Below are positions 24,345 through 32,497 of a stretch of DNA of 36,842 bases, one piece after another (the stretch's first letter is position 1; each line of letters begins with the position of its first letter). Origin of the DNA: BOG-908 sp964242035 (GTDB lineage: Bacteria; Pseudomonadota; Alphaproteobacteria; Acetobacterales; Acetobacteraceae); NCBI GenBank assembly GCA_964242035.1, contig CAXTCL010000009.1, positions 1-36,842 on the forward strand. Direction: 5' to 3'. The notes beneath the pieces are model-generated. The model saw nothing but the letters and a program-made list of their open reading frames with translations. It did not search any database and was not told the origin of the DNA. Both the position numbers and the translations under genes were made by a program.

Positions 24345-24977
24345 ATGATCGAACAACACGCCGCATCGACGCGACGAGCCGCTCTACTGGCGCTTGGTGC
24401 TGGCGTGTTTGGCATCCTGTTGTCGTTCCTGCTGCTGGACCAGCCGATCGCCACGGCCGTCCACATGCTGCACCGGCCGCAATGGTGCGTGCGGCTGACG
24501 TGGATCGCCGACGTGCCTGGCCCTGCCTCGGTGCTTGGGCTGGCAGCTTGCGGCGCCGCCTGGCTTGCCGGCTGGAAGCCGGGTACGTGGGGGCGCTTGC
24601 TGCTGGCGGCCTGCGTCGCCACGCTGGCGGCAAGTGCCGCCAAGGATCTGCTCAAATTCGCCTTCGGCCGGCCCTGGCCGGAGACGTGGGTGGCCAACAA
24701 CCCGTCCTGGATCGGCACCCACACCTACGGCCTGTTTCCGTTTCACGGCGGAGCTGGCTGGGCCTCTTTCCCGTCCGGCCACACCACGGTGATCACCGCC
24801 CCCTGTGCGGCCCTGTGGAGCGTGCGGCGGGTGCGGCCGTTGCTGGCGGTATTGCCTTTGCTGGTCGTGGTGGGCCTGCTGGGGTGTGATTTCCATTTCC
24901 TGTCGGATTGTCTGGCCGGCGGGCTGCTTGGGGTGGGGTTTGGGGTTGCAGTAAGGAAGCAAGCAGTTCTTTTTTGA
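24345..24977 (+). CDS. PAP2-family membrane phosphatase
   Basis: 210-residue integral membrane lipid-phosphate phosphatase. Three active-site motifs are present: KFAFGRPWPE (KXXXXXXRP-type), FPSGHTT (PSGH), and CDFHFLSDCLAGG in place of the usual SRXXXXXHXXXD, with F/H/D retained. About five to six hydrophobic helices. ATG 24345 has GGAG about 9 nt upstream; a TTG at 24327 is possible. The last seven residues (RKQAVLF) and the TGA stop are encoded by element E16, a tail outside the conserved domain. It could dephosphorylate undecaprenyl pyrophosphate or a lipid A intermediate. Confidence 0.85.
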   Translation: MIEQHAASTRRAALLALGAGVFGILLSFLLLDQPIATAVHMLHRPQWCVRLTWIADVPGPASVLGLAACGAAWLAGWKPGTWGRLLLAACVATLAASAAKDLLKFAFGRPWPETWVANNPSWIGTHTYGLFPFHGGAGWASFPSGHTTVITAPCAALWSVRRVRPLLAVLPLLVVVGLLGCDFHFLSDCLAGGLLGVGFGVAVRKQAVLF

Positions 24978-25073
24978 AAAAAAGAACCAAAAAACTTTTA
25001 CTTTCCCGACGCTGGTATGTTCCGGCTGCTTCTGACGCTCACGGCTGGTGCGGATGCGCAGCTTTCTTCGTTA
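24952..25073. repeat. Palindromic element E16 (left arm C, right arm lost)
   Basis: The left stem GTTCTTTTTT/AAAAAAGAAC overlaps the PAP2 3' end. The centre is CCCGACGCTGGTATGTTCCGG. The right hairpin is gone, but the border remains as TAACGAAGAAAGC on the minus strand, and its TAA is the decarboxylase stop. Confidence 0.8.
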
Positions 25074-26201
25074 GATGTAATGTTCTGCCAGCGGCTGGAA
25101 ACCGTTGAAGCTTGTAGACGCATACGTCGTCACGTAGGCGCCGGCGGCCAGTATCTCCACCCGGTCGCCCGCCTTGAGCGCCAGCGGCAGCCAGTAGGGC
25201 TGTTTCTCATACATGATGTCCATGCTGTCGCAGGTGGGGCCGGCCACCACGGCCGGGCCTTCCTCTGCGCCGTTGTAGGGTGTGCGCAACACGTAACGTG
25301 TTGCCTCGCCCTCCGTCTCCGCCAGGCCGCCGAAGCGGCCGATATCCAGATACACCCAGCGCAGCTCGTCGGTCTTCAGGCGCTGGCTGACCAGGACCAC
25401 TTCGGTGCTGACCAGGCCGGCGTCGCCCACCATGTAGCGGCCCGGCTCCAGGAACACCTGCGGCTGGGCGTTGCCGAAATGGAAGCGCAGCGCGCGGTCT
25501 ATGCCGCCGGCGAAGGCGCTGACGGCCGGGATTTCCTCGCCGTAGCGGGTGGGGAAGCCGCCGCCCAGGTTGATCATGCGCAGCTTGATGCCGGCGCGGT
25601 CCAGCTCGTCGAACAGCATCGCCACCTGGCCGATCGCCGCCTCGTGGGCCTCTGCCTGCACCTGCTGGCTGCCGACGTGGAAGGACAGGCCGTAGGGCTC
25701 CAAGCCAAGGTCACGCGCGCGGACCATCAGCTCGGCCGCCATGTCCATGCCGGTGCCGAACTTGCGCGACAGCGGGAACACGGAGCCGGCGGTGCCGACC
25801 TGCAGCCGGCAGAACACCCGCGCACCTGGGGCGTGGGCGGCGATCTTTTCCAGTTCCGGCTCGCAGTCGAACACGAAGAGGCGCACGCCGGCCGCGTAGG
25901 CGCGCTGTATGGAGGTGGCCTTCTTTATGGTGTTGCCGAAGGAGATGCGCTCCGGCGGCGCGCCGGCGGCGAGGCAGAGGGCGATCTCTTCCCAGCTCGC
26001 CGCGTCAAAACTGCTGCCGAGCGCCACCAGGCGGCGCAGGACGGGGGCGGCTGGGTTGGCCTTTACCGCGTAGTAGATGTGCGCGTCCGGGAAGGCTTCG
26101 CGCATGGCGGTGAAGTTCTCCTCCACACGGTCCAGATCGAGCACCAGACAGGGCGTGGGTGGCTGCTCGGCCTGCAAATAGCGGTCGATCTTGGGGGTCA
26201 T
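25071..26201 (-). CDS. Ornithine/lysine decarboxylase, fold-type III (alanine-racemase-like)
   Basis: 376-residue PLP enzyme that decarboxylates ornithine (putrescine) and perhaps lysine (cadaverine). PLP lysine K47 in YYAVKANP; HVGSQ; the Gly-rich phosphate loop NLGGGFPTRY; EPGRYMV; the catalytic cysteine in GPTCDSMDIMYE; and FNGF near the C-terminus. Length and motifs fit the alphaproteobacterial lysine/ornithine decarboxylase group, whose products are used for polyamines and ornithine lipids. ATG 26201. It is divergent from the BrkB gene with E17 between the starts; the stop lies on the border of E16. Confidence 0.92.
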   Translation of the reverse strand: MTPKIDRYLQAEQPPTPCLVLDLDRVEENFTAMREAFPDAHIYYAVKANPAAPVLRRLVALGSSFDAASWEEIALCLAAGAPPERISFGNTIKKATSIQRAYAAGVRLFVFDCEPELEKIAAHAPGARVFCRLQVGTAGSVFPLSRKFGTGMDMAAELMVRARDLGLEPYGLSFHVGSQQVQAEAHEAAIGQVAMLFDELDRAGIKLRMINLGGGFPTRYGEEIPAVSAFAGGIDRALRFHFGNAQPQVFLEPGRYMVGDAGLVSTEVVLVSQRLKTDELRWVYLDIGRFGGLAETEGEATRYVLRTPYNGAEEGPAVVAGPTCDSMDIMYEKQPYWLPLALKAGDRVEILAAGAYVTTYASTSFNGFQPLAEHYI

Positions 26202-26211
26202 CGCGGCTCCG

Positions 26212-26378
26212 GAAGGAAGGAAGAAAGGCCTTCTTTTTTGAAAAAAAGAAGCAAAAAACTTTCGTCCCGGCGCTGCTGCCGTCGCTCGGCATATCCGGAT
26301 AAATTTGGCTGGTGTAAGTGCGGGGAGATAAAAGTTTTTTGGTCCTTTTTTTCAAAAAAGGACTGCTTGCTTCCTTTG
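26212..26378. repeat. Palindromic element E17 (arms A/B)
   Basis: Full copy between two divergent start codons (decarboxylase and BrkB), only 10 bases from the decarboxylase ATG. The centre CCCGGCGCTGCTGCCGTCG ... TAAGTGCGGGGAG is of the medium class seen in E5 and E16. A purely terminating role is unlikely at this place. Confidence 0.9.
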
Positions 26379-26453
26379 CTTTGGCGCCCCGCGCCCCGTC
26401 AAGCAACCACGCCCCTCGCACCCACGTTACCAGCCATATCTGGAGTCAAAGTA

Positions 26454-27482
26454 ATGGAGCCGGACGAAGCAGCCCCGGCCGGCCCCGTGCTGCGCGCCAG
26501 GGGCGACATGGTCAGCGCAGCGGCGATCGCGCGCAAGCCGGATGCCGAGCGCCTTGGCAGGCTTGCCAAGCACCCGCTGGAGATACCCTGGGCCGGCTGG
26601 CGTCGGGTGATTGCGCGAACCGCGCGCGAGGTGATCACCGACCGTATCTCGCTCTGTGCCGCGGGGTGCGCGTTCTACGCCACGCTGGCGCTGTTTCCGG
26701 CGATTTCCATGCTGGTCTCGATCTACGGCCTGGCGTTCGATCCGGCGACGGTGGGGCCGCAGATGCAGGTGCTGCAGGACCTGCTGCCACCGAGCGCGTT
26801 CCATTTGATCGCTGACCGGGTGCAGATGCTGGTCAGCAAGCCGGCCGGCACGCTGACCTTCAGCCTGCTGGTCAGCATCATGATCGCGCTGTGGTCTGCC
26901 TCCACCGGCACGAAATCCATACTGGGCGCGCTGAACCTGGCCTATGAGGAGCGCGAGCAGCGCAGCTTCGTGCGCTTCCAGCTTACCGCGCTGGGCATGA
27001 CGCTGGGCGCCATACTGGCTGCGGTGATCGGGCTGGCCGCACTTGTGCTGCTGCCGGCCTTTATCGGGTTCTTTGGCATCTCCACCTACGGTGCGACCAT
27101 GGCCCGGCTGACCAGCCTGGGCGCGCTTGTCATCTTCGTGTTGCTGGCGCTGTCCCTGCTGTATCGCTTCGGCCCTTCGCGCAATGCGGCTTCGTGGCAC
27201 TGGGTGACGCCCGGGTCGGTAGTGGCGACCGTTTTGTGGCTCATCGTCTCGGCGCTGTTCAGCTTCTACGTGGAGCACCTGGCCAGCTACGATGCCACGT
27301 ATGGGCCGCTGGGGGCCGTGGTCGGCGTGATGATGTGGTTCTATGTCAGTGCGTTGGCGGTGCTGGTCGGCGCCGAGCTGAACGCGGAGTTGGAACTGCA
27401 GACGGTGCATGACAGCACGTCAGGGGCGGCCAAGCCTATCGGTGCGCGCGGTGCGTATGTCGCCGACCATGTGGCGCAATAG
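26454..27482 (+). CDS. YihY/virulence factor BrkB family membrane protein
   Basis: 342 residues with the family's hallmark helices: DRISLCAAGCAFYATLALFPAI, AGTLTFSLLVSIMIALWSAS, LGMTLGAILAAVIGLAALVLLPAF, LGALVIFVLLALSLLYRFGP and the last pair PGSVVATVLWLIVSALFSFY / GPLGAVVGVMMWFYVSALAVLVGAELNAEL. The role of the family is not established. ATG 26454 (MEPDEAAP) has GGAG about 8 nt upstream; the frame stays open for 1.4 kb upstream only because of the antisense decarboxylase gene and repeat E17. The 3' end overlaps the convergent rlpA gene by 47 bases. Confidence 0.9.
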   Translation: MEPDEAAPAGPVLRARGDMVSAAAIARKPDAERLGRLAKHPLEIPWAGWRRVIARTAREVITDRISLCAAGCAFYATLALFPAISMLVSIYGLAFDPATVGPQMQVLQDLLPPSAFHLIADRVQMLVSKPAGTLTFSLLVSIMIALWSASTGTKSILGALNLAYEEREQRSFVRFQLTALGMTLGAILAAVIGLAALVLLPAFIGFFGISTYGATMARLTSLGALVIFVLLALSLLYRFGPSRNAASWHWVTPGSVVATVLWLIVSALFSFYVEHLASYDATYGPLGAVVGVMMWFYVSALAVLVGAELNAELELQTVHDSTSGAAKPIGARGAYVADHVAQ

Positions 27483-27963
27483 CCCGCTTCGGTAGGCCCG
27501 CCGCGTCGTCTGGGGCTTCGGCCAGCTCTTCCTCGGCGCCGGCCTGGTCGGCGTCGACCTGGGCGAGCGTTACGTCCGCCACGCCGCGGGCGGCGAAGCC
27601 CAGCCTGGCGGCGGCGGCGTGGCTGAGGTCTATGCAGCGTACGCCGTGCGGGGGCTCGCGGTCGTTAACGCGTACCACAATGGAATGGCCGGTGCTGGTG
27701 TCGGTGACGCGAACGTAGCTGCCCAGCGGCAGGCTGGCATGGGCCGCGGTCATCTTGGTGCTGTCGAAGCGCTCGCCGCTGGTGGTGCGCATGCCCTCAT
27801 GGCGTGGGCCGTACCAGCTGGCCTGGCCGCTTTCGGTATAGGCGGAGTCGTCGTGCACGGCGGGGAGCTGGCTGGCGCGGGCTGTGCCTGACGCCAGGCC
27901 GGCGCAGGCCAGCATGGGGCAGAAGATCAGGGCCGTTGTCAGGCGCAGACTGGGTGCGCGCAT
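27436..27963 (-). CDS. rlpA: RlpA-like septal/DPBB protein
   Basis: 175 residues: signal peptide (MRAPSLRLTTALIFCPMLACAGLASGTARAS) and a double-psi beta-barrel with the classical ASWYGPRHEGMRTTSGERFDS, TAAHASLPLGSYVRVTDTSTG, VVRVNDREPPHG and IDLSHAAAARLGF. RlpA proteins bind or cleave denuded glycan strands of peptidoglycan at the septum; here the C-terminal SPOR domain of longer RlpA is absent. The start is ATG 27963 with GGAGA upstream. It overlaps convergently with BrkB. The AmpG-like gene is upstream on the same strand, after a 454-bp gap. Confidence 0.88.
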   Translation of the reverse strand: MRAPSLRLTTALIFCPMLACAGLASGTARASQLPAVHDDSAYTESGQASWYGPRHEGMRTTSGERFDSTKMTAAHASLPLGSYVRVTDTSTGHSIVVRVNDREPPHGVRCIDLSHAAAARLGFAARGVADVTLAQVDADQAGAEEELAEAPDDAAGLPKRAIAPHGRRHTHRAHR

Positions 27964-27979
27964 GGTGTCTCCGTGCTCC

Positions 27980-28018
27980 AGACCGGGTTCCAGGGTGTGT
28001 GCCCTGGTCGCGGGTCTG
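27980..28018. other. Stable hairpin in the rlpA leader
   Basis: An inverted repeat CCAGGG/CCCTGG (27990-27995 and 28002-28007) with an outer pair CAGACC/GGTCTG. It lies about 15-20 bases upstream of the rlpA Shine-Dalgarno on the minus strand, in the rlpA 5' region. No T-tract is visible, so a leader structure is as likely as a terminator. Confidence 0.4.
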
Positions 28019-28417
28019 TGATGTGGTTCGTGCATTGAGACTACAGAGTGCGGGGTTGGCAAGCAGAAAATGTGTGGAGCGATGAAGATACCTGTTTGGC
28101 GCGTGTAAACGGGGCATAAAGGTAAGCTGGCTTGGTATTTCATAATCAAGGTTTACTGTTCGAAATCGTAATGAACGTTTTGTGCTTTCGCAGGCGGTGC
28201 GGAAATGCCGCAATGGGTGCGGCCGATCGGCATCATGGGCGTTTGTTGGGCGGATTTGTTGTGCAAGTATTCTGATTGCGCACGGGTGCGGTGTGCGTCC
28301 GGGTAGGCGCGCTTCGCACTCGCAATATCGTGATGACAGCCTGGAATTGCTGGAATTTGCCTGGTTGATGACGGTGCGGTGGTCGGGCATAGCGGTGGGT
28401 CTTCGTTCGTTTGGAGG
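28019..28417. other. Intergenic stretch without a recognised gene
   Basis: About 400 bases between rlpA (minus) and the AmpG-like gene (minus). Open frames here are short or are antisense extensions. Composition is less GC-rich around 28100-28190. It should contain the rlpA promoter, but I cannot assign -35/-10 boxes. No repeat-family element is visible. Confidence 0.5.
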
Positions 28418-29686
28418 TCAGGCGGGCTGGCGGCGCTGGGTGCGGCGTAACTGCAACAGGAGGAAAAGGGCGGGGGTGCTGGCGAGCATGGTGGTGGCGA
28501 AGAACAGGCGGTAGCCGAGGGCCTCCGCCGCGTAGCCGGACAGGCCGCCGAGGGTGTGGAAGGCCAGCGCGGCCAGCGAGGAGAGCAGGGCGTATTGGGT
28601 GGCGGTGTAGGCGGTGGAGCACAGGGCGGAGACGTAGGTGAGGAAGGCCATGTCGGCCGCGGAGCCCGCGAAGTTTTCCAGGATCATCTTGGCGGTGAGG
28701 GCGGGCTCGCTGGGGCCGGTGGTGAGCAGGGCGAGGTACAGGCCTAGGGACAGGGCTTGCAGGGCGCCGGTCAGGAGCAGGGCGCGCAGGGTGCCGAGGC
28801 GCAGGACCAGCCAGGCGCCGGCGGCGGCACCGGCCAGCGTGCCGAACCAGCCGTAGAAGTTGGCGCTGCCTATGGCCTGGGCGTTGAAGCCGGCGCCGTA
28901 GCGGTAGAAGGCGGCGGCCGAGCCGTCGGCGAAGACCTTGCCCAGGCGGAAGAGAATTACGAAGGCGAGGATGGTGAGGGCGCCGGGGTGGGTCAGGAAG
29001 TCCCGGAGCGGGGCGAGGAAGGCGGATTCTATGCCGGCGCGCCAGCCGGGGAGACGGGCAAGGCGGGGGAGGGCGGCGGCTACGGGGGCCAGGAGGGTGA
29101 TGGTTATGCCGGCGGCCAGCAGGGCGGCGAGGGATAGGAGGGCGGTGCGCCAGCCGAAGGCGTGGGCGAGCCAGAGGGCACCGGAGGTGGAGGTGAGCAT
29201 GGCGCCGCGGTAGCCCCAGACGTAGGTGGCCAGGGCGGAGCCTTGGAGGCGTTCTGGGAAGGTTTCTATGCGCCAGGCGTCGATCAGGATGTCCTGGCTG
29301 GCGGAGAAGAAGGCCAGCGCCAGGCCGGCGAGGATCGTGGTGGCGGGGGCCTGGGCGGGGTTGCTCAGGGCGATGGCGGCGGCGGCGGCGGCGAGCGGGG
29401 GTTGGACGAGGAGGAGCCAGCCGCGGCGGCGGCCGAGGCGGGCGAGGGGGGCGGGGGGTGTGCGGTCGAAGAAGCCGGACCAGAGGAATTTCAGGGTGTA
29501 GGGGAGGCCCAGCCAGGCGGTGAGGCCGATGGCGTGTACCGAGATGTGGAAGGTGGTGAACCAGAGCTGCAGGGTGAAGGCGGTGAGTGAGAGGGGGAGG
29601 CCGCTTAGGAAGCCGAAGGCGCCCATCAGCCAGAGGGTTCTTGTGTGGGAGTCTGGGGTGGCGGGCATTCGGGGAGTGTAGCGCAT
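28418..29686 (-). CDS. AmpG-like muropeptide MFS transporter
   Basis: Up to 422 residues and about 12 hydrophobic segments. The N-terminal GFLSGLPLSLTAFTLQLWF, IGLTAWLGLPYTLKFLWSGFFDR and LGRRRGW are characteristic of AmpG-family importers, which bring anhydro-muropeptides from the periplasm for cell-wall recycling. SASQDILIDAWRIETF and ENFAGSAADMAFLTYVSALC also fit the family. The start is ATG 29686, or ATG 29668 six codons in; neither has a strong Shine-Dalgarno. Proximity to rlpA is consistent with peptidoglycan turnover. Confidence 0.88.
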   Translation of the reverse strand: MRYTPRMPATPDSHTRTLWLMGAFGFLSGLPLSLTAFTLQLWFTTFHISVHAIGLTAWLGLPYTLKFLWSGFFDRTPPAPLARLGRRRGWLLLVQPPLAAAAAAIALSNPAQAPATTILAGLALAFFSASQDILIDAWRIETFPERLQGSALATYVWGYRGAMLTSTSGALWLAHAFGWRTALLSLAALLAAGITITLLAPVAAALPRLARLPGWRAGIESAFLAPLRDFLTHPGALTILAFVILFRLGKVFADGSAAAFYRYGAGFNAQAIGSANFYGWFGTLAGAAAGAWLVLRLGTLRALLLTGALQALSLGLYLALLTTGPSEPALTAKMILENFAGSAADMAFLTYVSALCSTAYTATQYALLSSLAALAFHTLGGLSGYAAEALGYRLFFATTMLASTPALFLLLQLRRTQRRQPA

Positions 29687-29813
29687 GGGTGGGCGTGGCT
29701 CTCAAGCGCGGGGGCTGGGCGGATGCGGGGTTCGGTTTTGGGGTTTTGGCGCTGGTTTCGGCATGGGAATTGCTTTGGTGATGGGCGATGACGGTCCGGA
29801 GAAGGGGTTGGTT

Positions 29814-30377
29814 GTGGGATTTGGACGACGGGCCGCTCTGATGGTTTTGGCGATGGTGCCGCTGGCGGCGCGCGCGGAGCCGATCGATCCGCCTACACCT
29901 GACGATGTTGGGGCGGGTGACGTGGTGACGCGGAATGTGGCGGCGGTGCGGGCGCATCACGCGCTGCTCGATGCGGGCAAGGTTGCCGAGGCGGTGCAGT
30001 CTTTCGCCGTGGACGCGCGCAATCACGGCGTTCCGGTGGGCCGTAAAGGATTGCTCCGGGTGTTGAGCGATATCTACACGACTTTTCCGGACTGGCGGAT
30101 GGAGATCGTCAGTCTTGATGCTGTCGGCGACGATGTCGTGGTCCGGTGCATCGTGTCCGGGACGCACAAGGGGGTTGGCCGGATACCGGTCAATGGCGGT
30201 CTGCTGGTGGGTGTTCCTCCTACGGGCAAGAGCTTCAAGGTGCAGCACATCCACTGGTACACTTTGAAGGACGGATTGATTGTCGAGCACCGTGCCAACC
30301 GGGATGACATCGGGATGATGCAGGAGCTGGGTCTTCTGCCGGCGGTGAAACGCTACGATCTTCCGTCGCACGGCTGA
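29814..30377 (+). CDS. SnoaL-like (ester cyclase family) exported protein
   Basis: 187 residues from GTG 29814, which has AGAAGGGG 7 bases upstream and starts a signal-like segment MGFGRRAALMVLAMVPLAARA with twin arginines. The mature part is a SnoaL/NTF2-like alpha+beta barrel: VAEAVQSFAVDARNHGV, DIYTTFPDWRMEIVSLDAVGDDVVVRCIVSGTH, VQHIHWYTLKDGLIVEHRANRDD. Other in-frame starts (29763, 29781) are possible. Biochemical role unknown; members range from polyketide cyclases to binding proteins. Confidence 0.72.
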   Translation: MGFGRRAALMVLAMVPLAARAEPIDPPTPDDVGAGDVVTRNVAAVRAHHALLDAGKVAEAVQSFAVDARNHGVPVGRKGLLRVLSDIYTTFPDWRMEIVSLDAVGDDVVVRCIVSGTHKGVGRIPVNGGLLVGVPPTGKSFKVQHIHWYTLKDGLIVEHRANRDDIGMMQELGLLPAVKRYDLPSHG

Positions 30378-30420
30378 GTGGCCGTTGCTGCCAGCGTTTT
30401 CGTTAGCAGGATCAGACTGG

Positions 30421-30490
30421 TTGTCGATGCAGGCAGGGTAGTAAAAGTTTTTTGGTCCTTTTTTTCAAAAAAGGACTGCTTGCTTTCTTG
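30421..30490. repeat. Palindromic element E18 (right arm B only)
   Basis: Right arm of B type (GTCCTTTTTT/AAAAAAGGAC) preceded by CGATGCAGGCAGGG, a remnant of the long centre. The left arm is missing. It sits downstream of the SnoaL-like gene and at the 3' end of the minus-strand gene ending at 30500. Confidence 0.85.
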
Positions 30491-30499
30491 TCGCTGGGG

Positions 30500-31063
30500 T
30501 TAGCCGGTGTCCAGGGCTGCGTAGAGGTGGCGGCGGGGGTAGCCGGGGCCTGGGTCCGGGTCGATGTGGATGCCGAAGCCGTTGCAGATGCGGCGGATGA
30601 TGTCCGGGGTGGGGGCTTCGGGGGTTTCGGTCAGTTCGTGGTCTAGTTGGGTTTCCATTTCCTCGCGCAGCGCGGGGGCTTGGGGGTGATCGGTTGCGGC
30701 CTGGTGCAGGGCGCGGGTGATTATGGGGCGGCGCGGGTTTGGGGCGCGGTAGGTGGGGCGCGCGGCTGGGCGTCGCGCGGCGGCGTTCACAATGCGGCGT
30801 TCCAGGGCGATGGCTTGCCTGGCGGCGCAGGCGAGTATGGCGAAGAGGTTGGCCGGTTGTTTGGCGCGTTTTTGGGGTTTGGCGGGGTGGTCGGGTGTTG
30901 GGGGGATCTGGGCCAGGTCACGCATGGCTACGGCGTGTGCGGCCTGGGCCAGTTCGGCTGCCAGGTCGGTTAGCATGCAGCAGACGCTGATGTGGCGGTC
31001 GTCGCGTTCGGTGGGGGTTTCGCGGCGCCTGGGCGCTTGGGTGGGGGTGGGGATGGCGTTCAT
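30500..31063 (-). CDS. Conserved-looking hypothetical protein
   Basis: 187 residues, not recognised. ATG 31063 (MNAIPTPTQAPRRRETPTER) begins a Pro/Arg-rich N-terminus; helical segments HISVCCMLTDLAAELAQAAHAVAMRDL (~28-54) and PANLFAILACAARQAIALERRI (~73-94) follow, then a basic Pro-rich stretch and an acidic C-terminal part ending in PGYPRRHLYAALDTG. No signal peptide or membrane segment. Codon use matches the high-GC host, so it is probably native. It may be a small DNA- or phage-related regulator, but I cannot support this. Confidence 0.6.
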   Translation of the reverse strand: MNAIPTPTQAPRRRETPTERDDRHISVCCMLTDLAAELAQAAHAVAMRDLAQIPPTPDHPAKPQKRAKQPANLFAILACAARQAIALERRIVNAAARRPAARPTYRAPNPRRPIITRALHQAATDHPQAPALREEMETQLDHELTETPEAPTPDIIRRICNGFGIHIDPDPGPGYPRRHLYAALDTG

Positions 31064-31213
31064 GGCCGGGTGGGGTGGTGGGGCATTTGTGGGAACATAA
31101 TAGGAACTTATAAGGGAGCTGGGCAAGGGGTTTTGTGTTGTGTGCGCGATGGATGCTCAACAGTGGGCGAGGTTGTGGATGGGATGTGCGACTCGAAAGC
31201 GCGCGCTACAATC

Positions 31214-32244
31214 ATGATGGTCCCGTTGAAAGCTGAAAACTTGGACACTGCGAATTTGCTGCATTGGTTAGGGCCTGAGTGGGGGATGCCGATTATAGTC
31301 TGCCCAATAGTATTTGGCATATTTGCTTTCACCGAAAGCGTTGCATCAACGGGTGCAAAAGCAGCGCTTTTAGAGTTCGTACACGCTGGGAAATTCAATG
31401 ATTACCTTGGCATGCTTCCGGAGACCATCGAGGGTATATTTTTCAAAGTGTTCGGCGACCAACATCTTGGGCGGCGGTGCTTACGTCAAAGTTTAAAGAT
31501 TTCTTTCGTTACGACTCTCGTCGCTATTACGTTGACATGGTTTTTAGTTATCCAACTATAACCCATGTTCCTAGAGCTCTAGCGGACTTTCTCGTTAATT
31601 ATCAAGCGTCGCTTGCAAAAACGCAGCAAACCAAAACCTTGGGTAATTACATTGGCGCGCTCCTCAAGAGCAAAGAGTGGATCGTTTTCTTACCGATTCT
31701 TTGGGTAGGGTGGGCAGTCTTACCGGATTATATATCTCTCTTAAAAACTCGAGTGGTATTACTTATACTCAAGCACATCAAGGTAAGCGCTTTGTCTCTC
31801 TTTGCGCTTGTCTTAATTGATTTTCTTCTTGGAATCCTGTTCTTTTTTGGAAGCTTCGTCTTATTTCAGTTTATATACATATCAATCATGTTAGCTGTAG
31901 AGGGGTATTGGGTAGGTGGAAACCTAACCTTAGATTTCATCATGTTCTGGATATTCTTTAGCGCAGAGCTGCTGTTCTTTACTTTTACGGGCCTTGTGTT
32001 CCTTTATCTCCCAATCTCCAGCCTTTTCTGGGCAAGCCTACTGCCGTCTTTGTGGTTGTGGGCTTATATAGTCGCAGCGTTAATTGCGCGCTTTGCATTG
32101 GCATCGAAGAGATTTCATTCTTTTTTGGTGTTTTTTCTTGACTTTTCTAATCACCCAATCAGATCACTTGGGGTGTTAGCCTCAAGTTTGACGGGGATAA
32201 TTCTTGTAATCTGCGTGACTGTTTATAAGTTCGTGAGTGCGTGA
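31214..32244 (+). pseudogene. AT-rich membrane-protein gene split by a frameshift at a T5 run
   Basis: Two overlapping frames look like one gene. The first runs from ATG 31214 (MMVPLKAENLDTANLL) to TAA 31561 and contains a membrane helix (PIIVCPIVFGIFAFT) and the block FFKVFGDQHLGRRCLRQSLKISFV. The second frame covers 31477-32244, with VLPDYISLLKTRVVLLILKH and several more helices. Adding one T to the T5 run at 31541-31545 joins them into about 343 residues, ordered as I recall for a family of uncharacterised membrane proteins. Composition is clearly AT-rich compared with neighbours, so recent acquisition is likely. It could be a decayed gene, an assembly error, or -1 slippage at GGTTTTTAG. 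Confidence 0.6.
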
Positions 32245-32435
32245 TGTTTGCTATTCCTGCGGCTTCGATTTCAGCTGCACCGTACTGGACTACTCAAAGA
32301 AATAAAGGCTTGCTTCAACGTGGATTGGCTGAAACAACGACGGTGTGTGTCGCCGCCCGCATGCGCTCGACGCGGACTGCCAAGGCTGCCGTCCGCCTCA
32401 CTACCTTGTCGTATTTGGAGTGAGCCCCTTGGAGG

Positions 32436-32473
32436 CGCGCTGTAGCGCGTGATTGAGGCAGTAATTGGCCTCA
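32436..32473. other. Pair of small hairpins downstream of vapC
   Basis: CGCGC/GCGCG (32436-32449) and TGAGGC/GCCTCA (32454-32473). They lie 25-60 bases beyond the vapC stop on the minus strand. No T-tract follows, so a terminator call is weak; the rest of 32245-32497 shows no gene I can support. Confidence 0.35.
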
Positions 32474-32497
32474 GGATCGGTTGAATTGCTCTCCAAA

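Noticed and set aside
25017..26453. N-terminal extension of the BrkB protein by ~480 residues
   Set aside because: The extension is antisense to the decarboxylase gene plus repeat E17; the BrkB family starts near ATG 26454.
28233..30371. 712-codon minus-strand frame
   Set aside because: Arg/Pro/His-rich shadow of the AmpG-like gene in another frame; no family motif.
31541..31547. Classical -1 programmed frameshift heptamer
   Set aside because: The site is G TTT TTA, not X XXY YYZ, and no downstream stimulatory stem is obvious, so decay or sequence error is the simpler reading.
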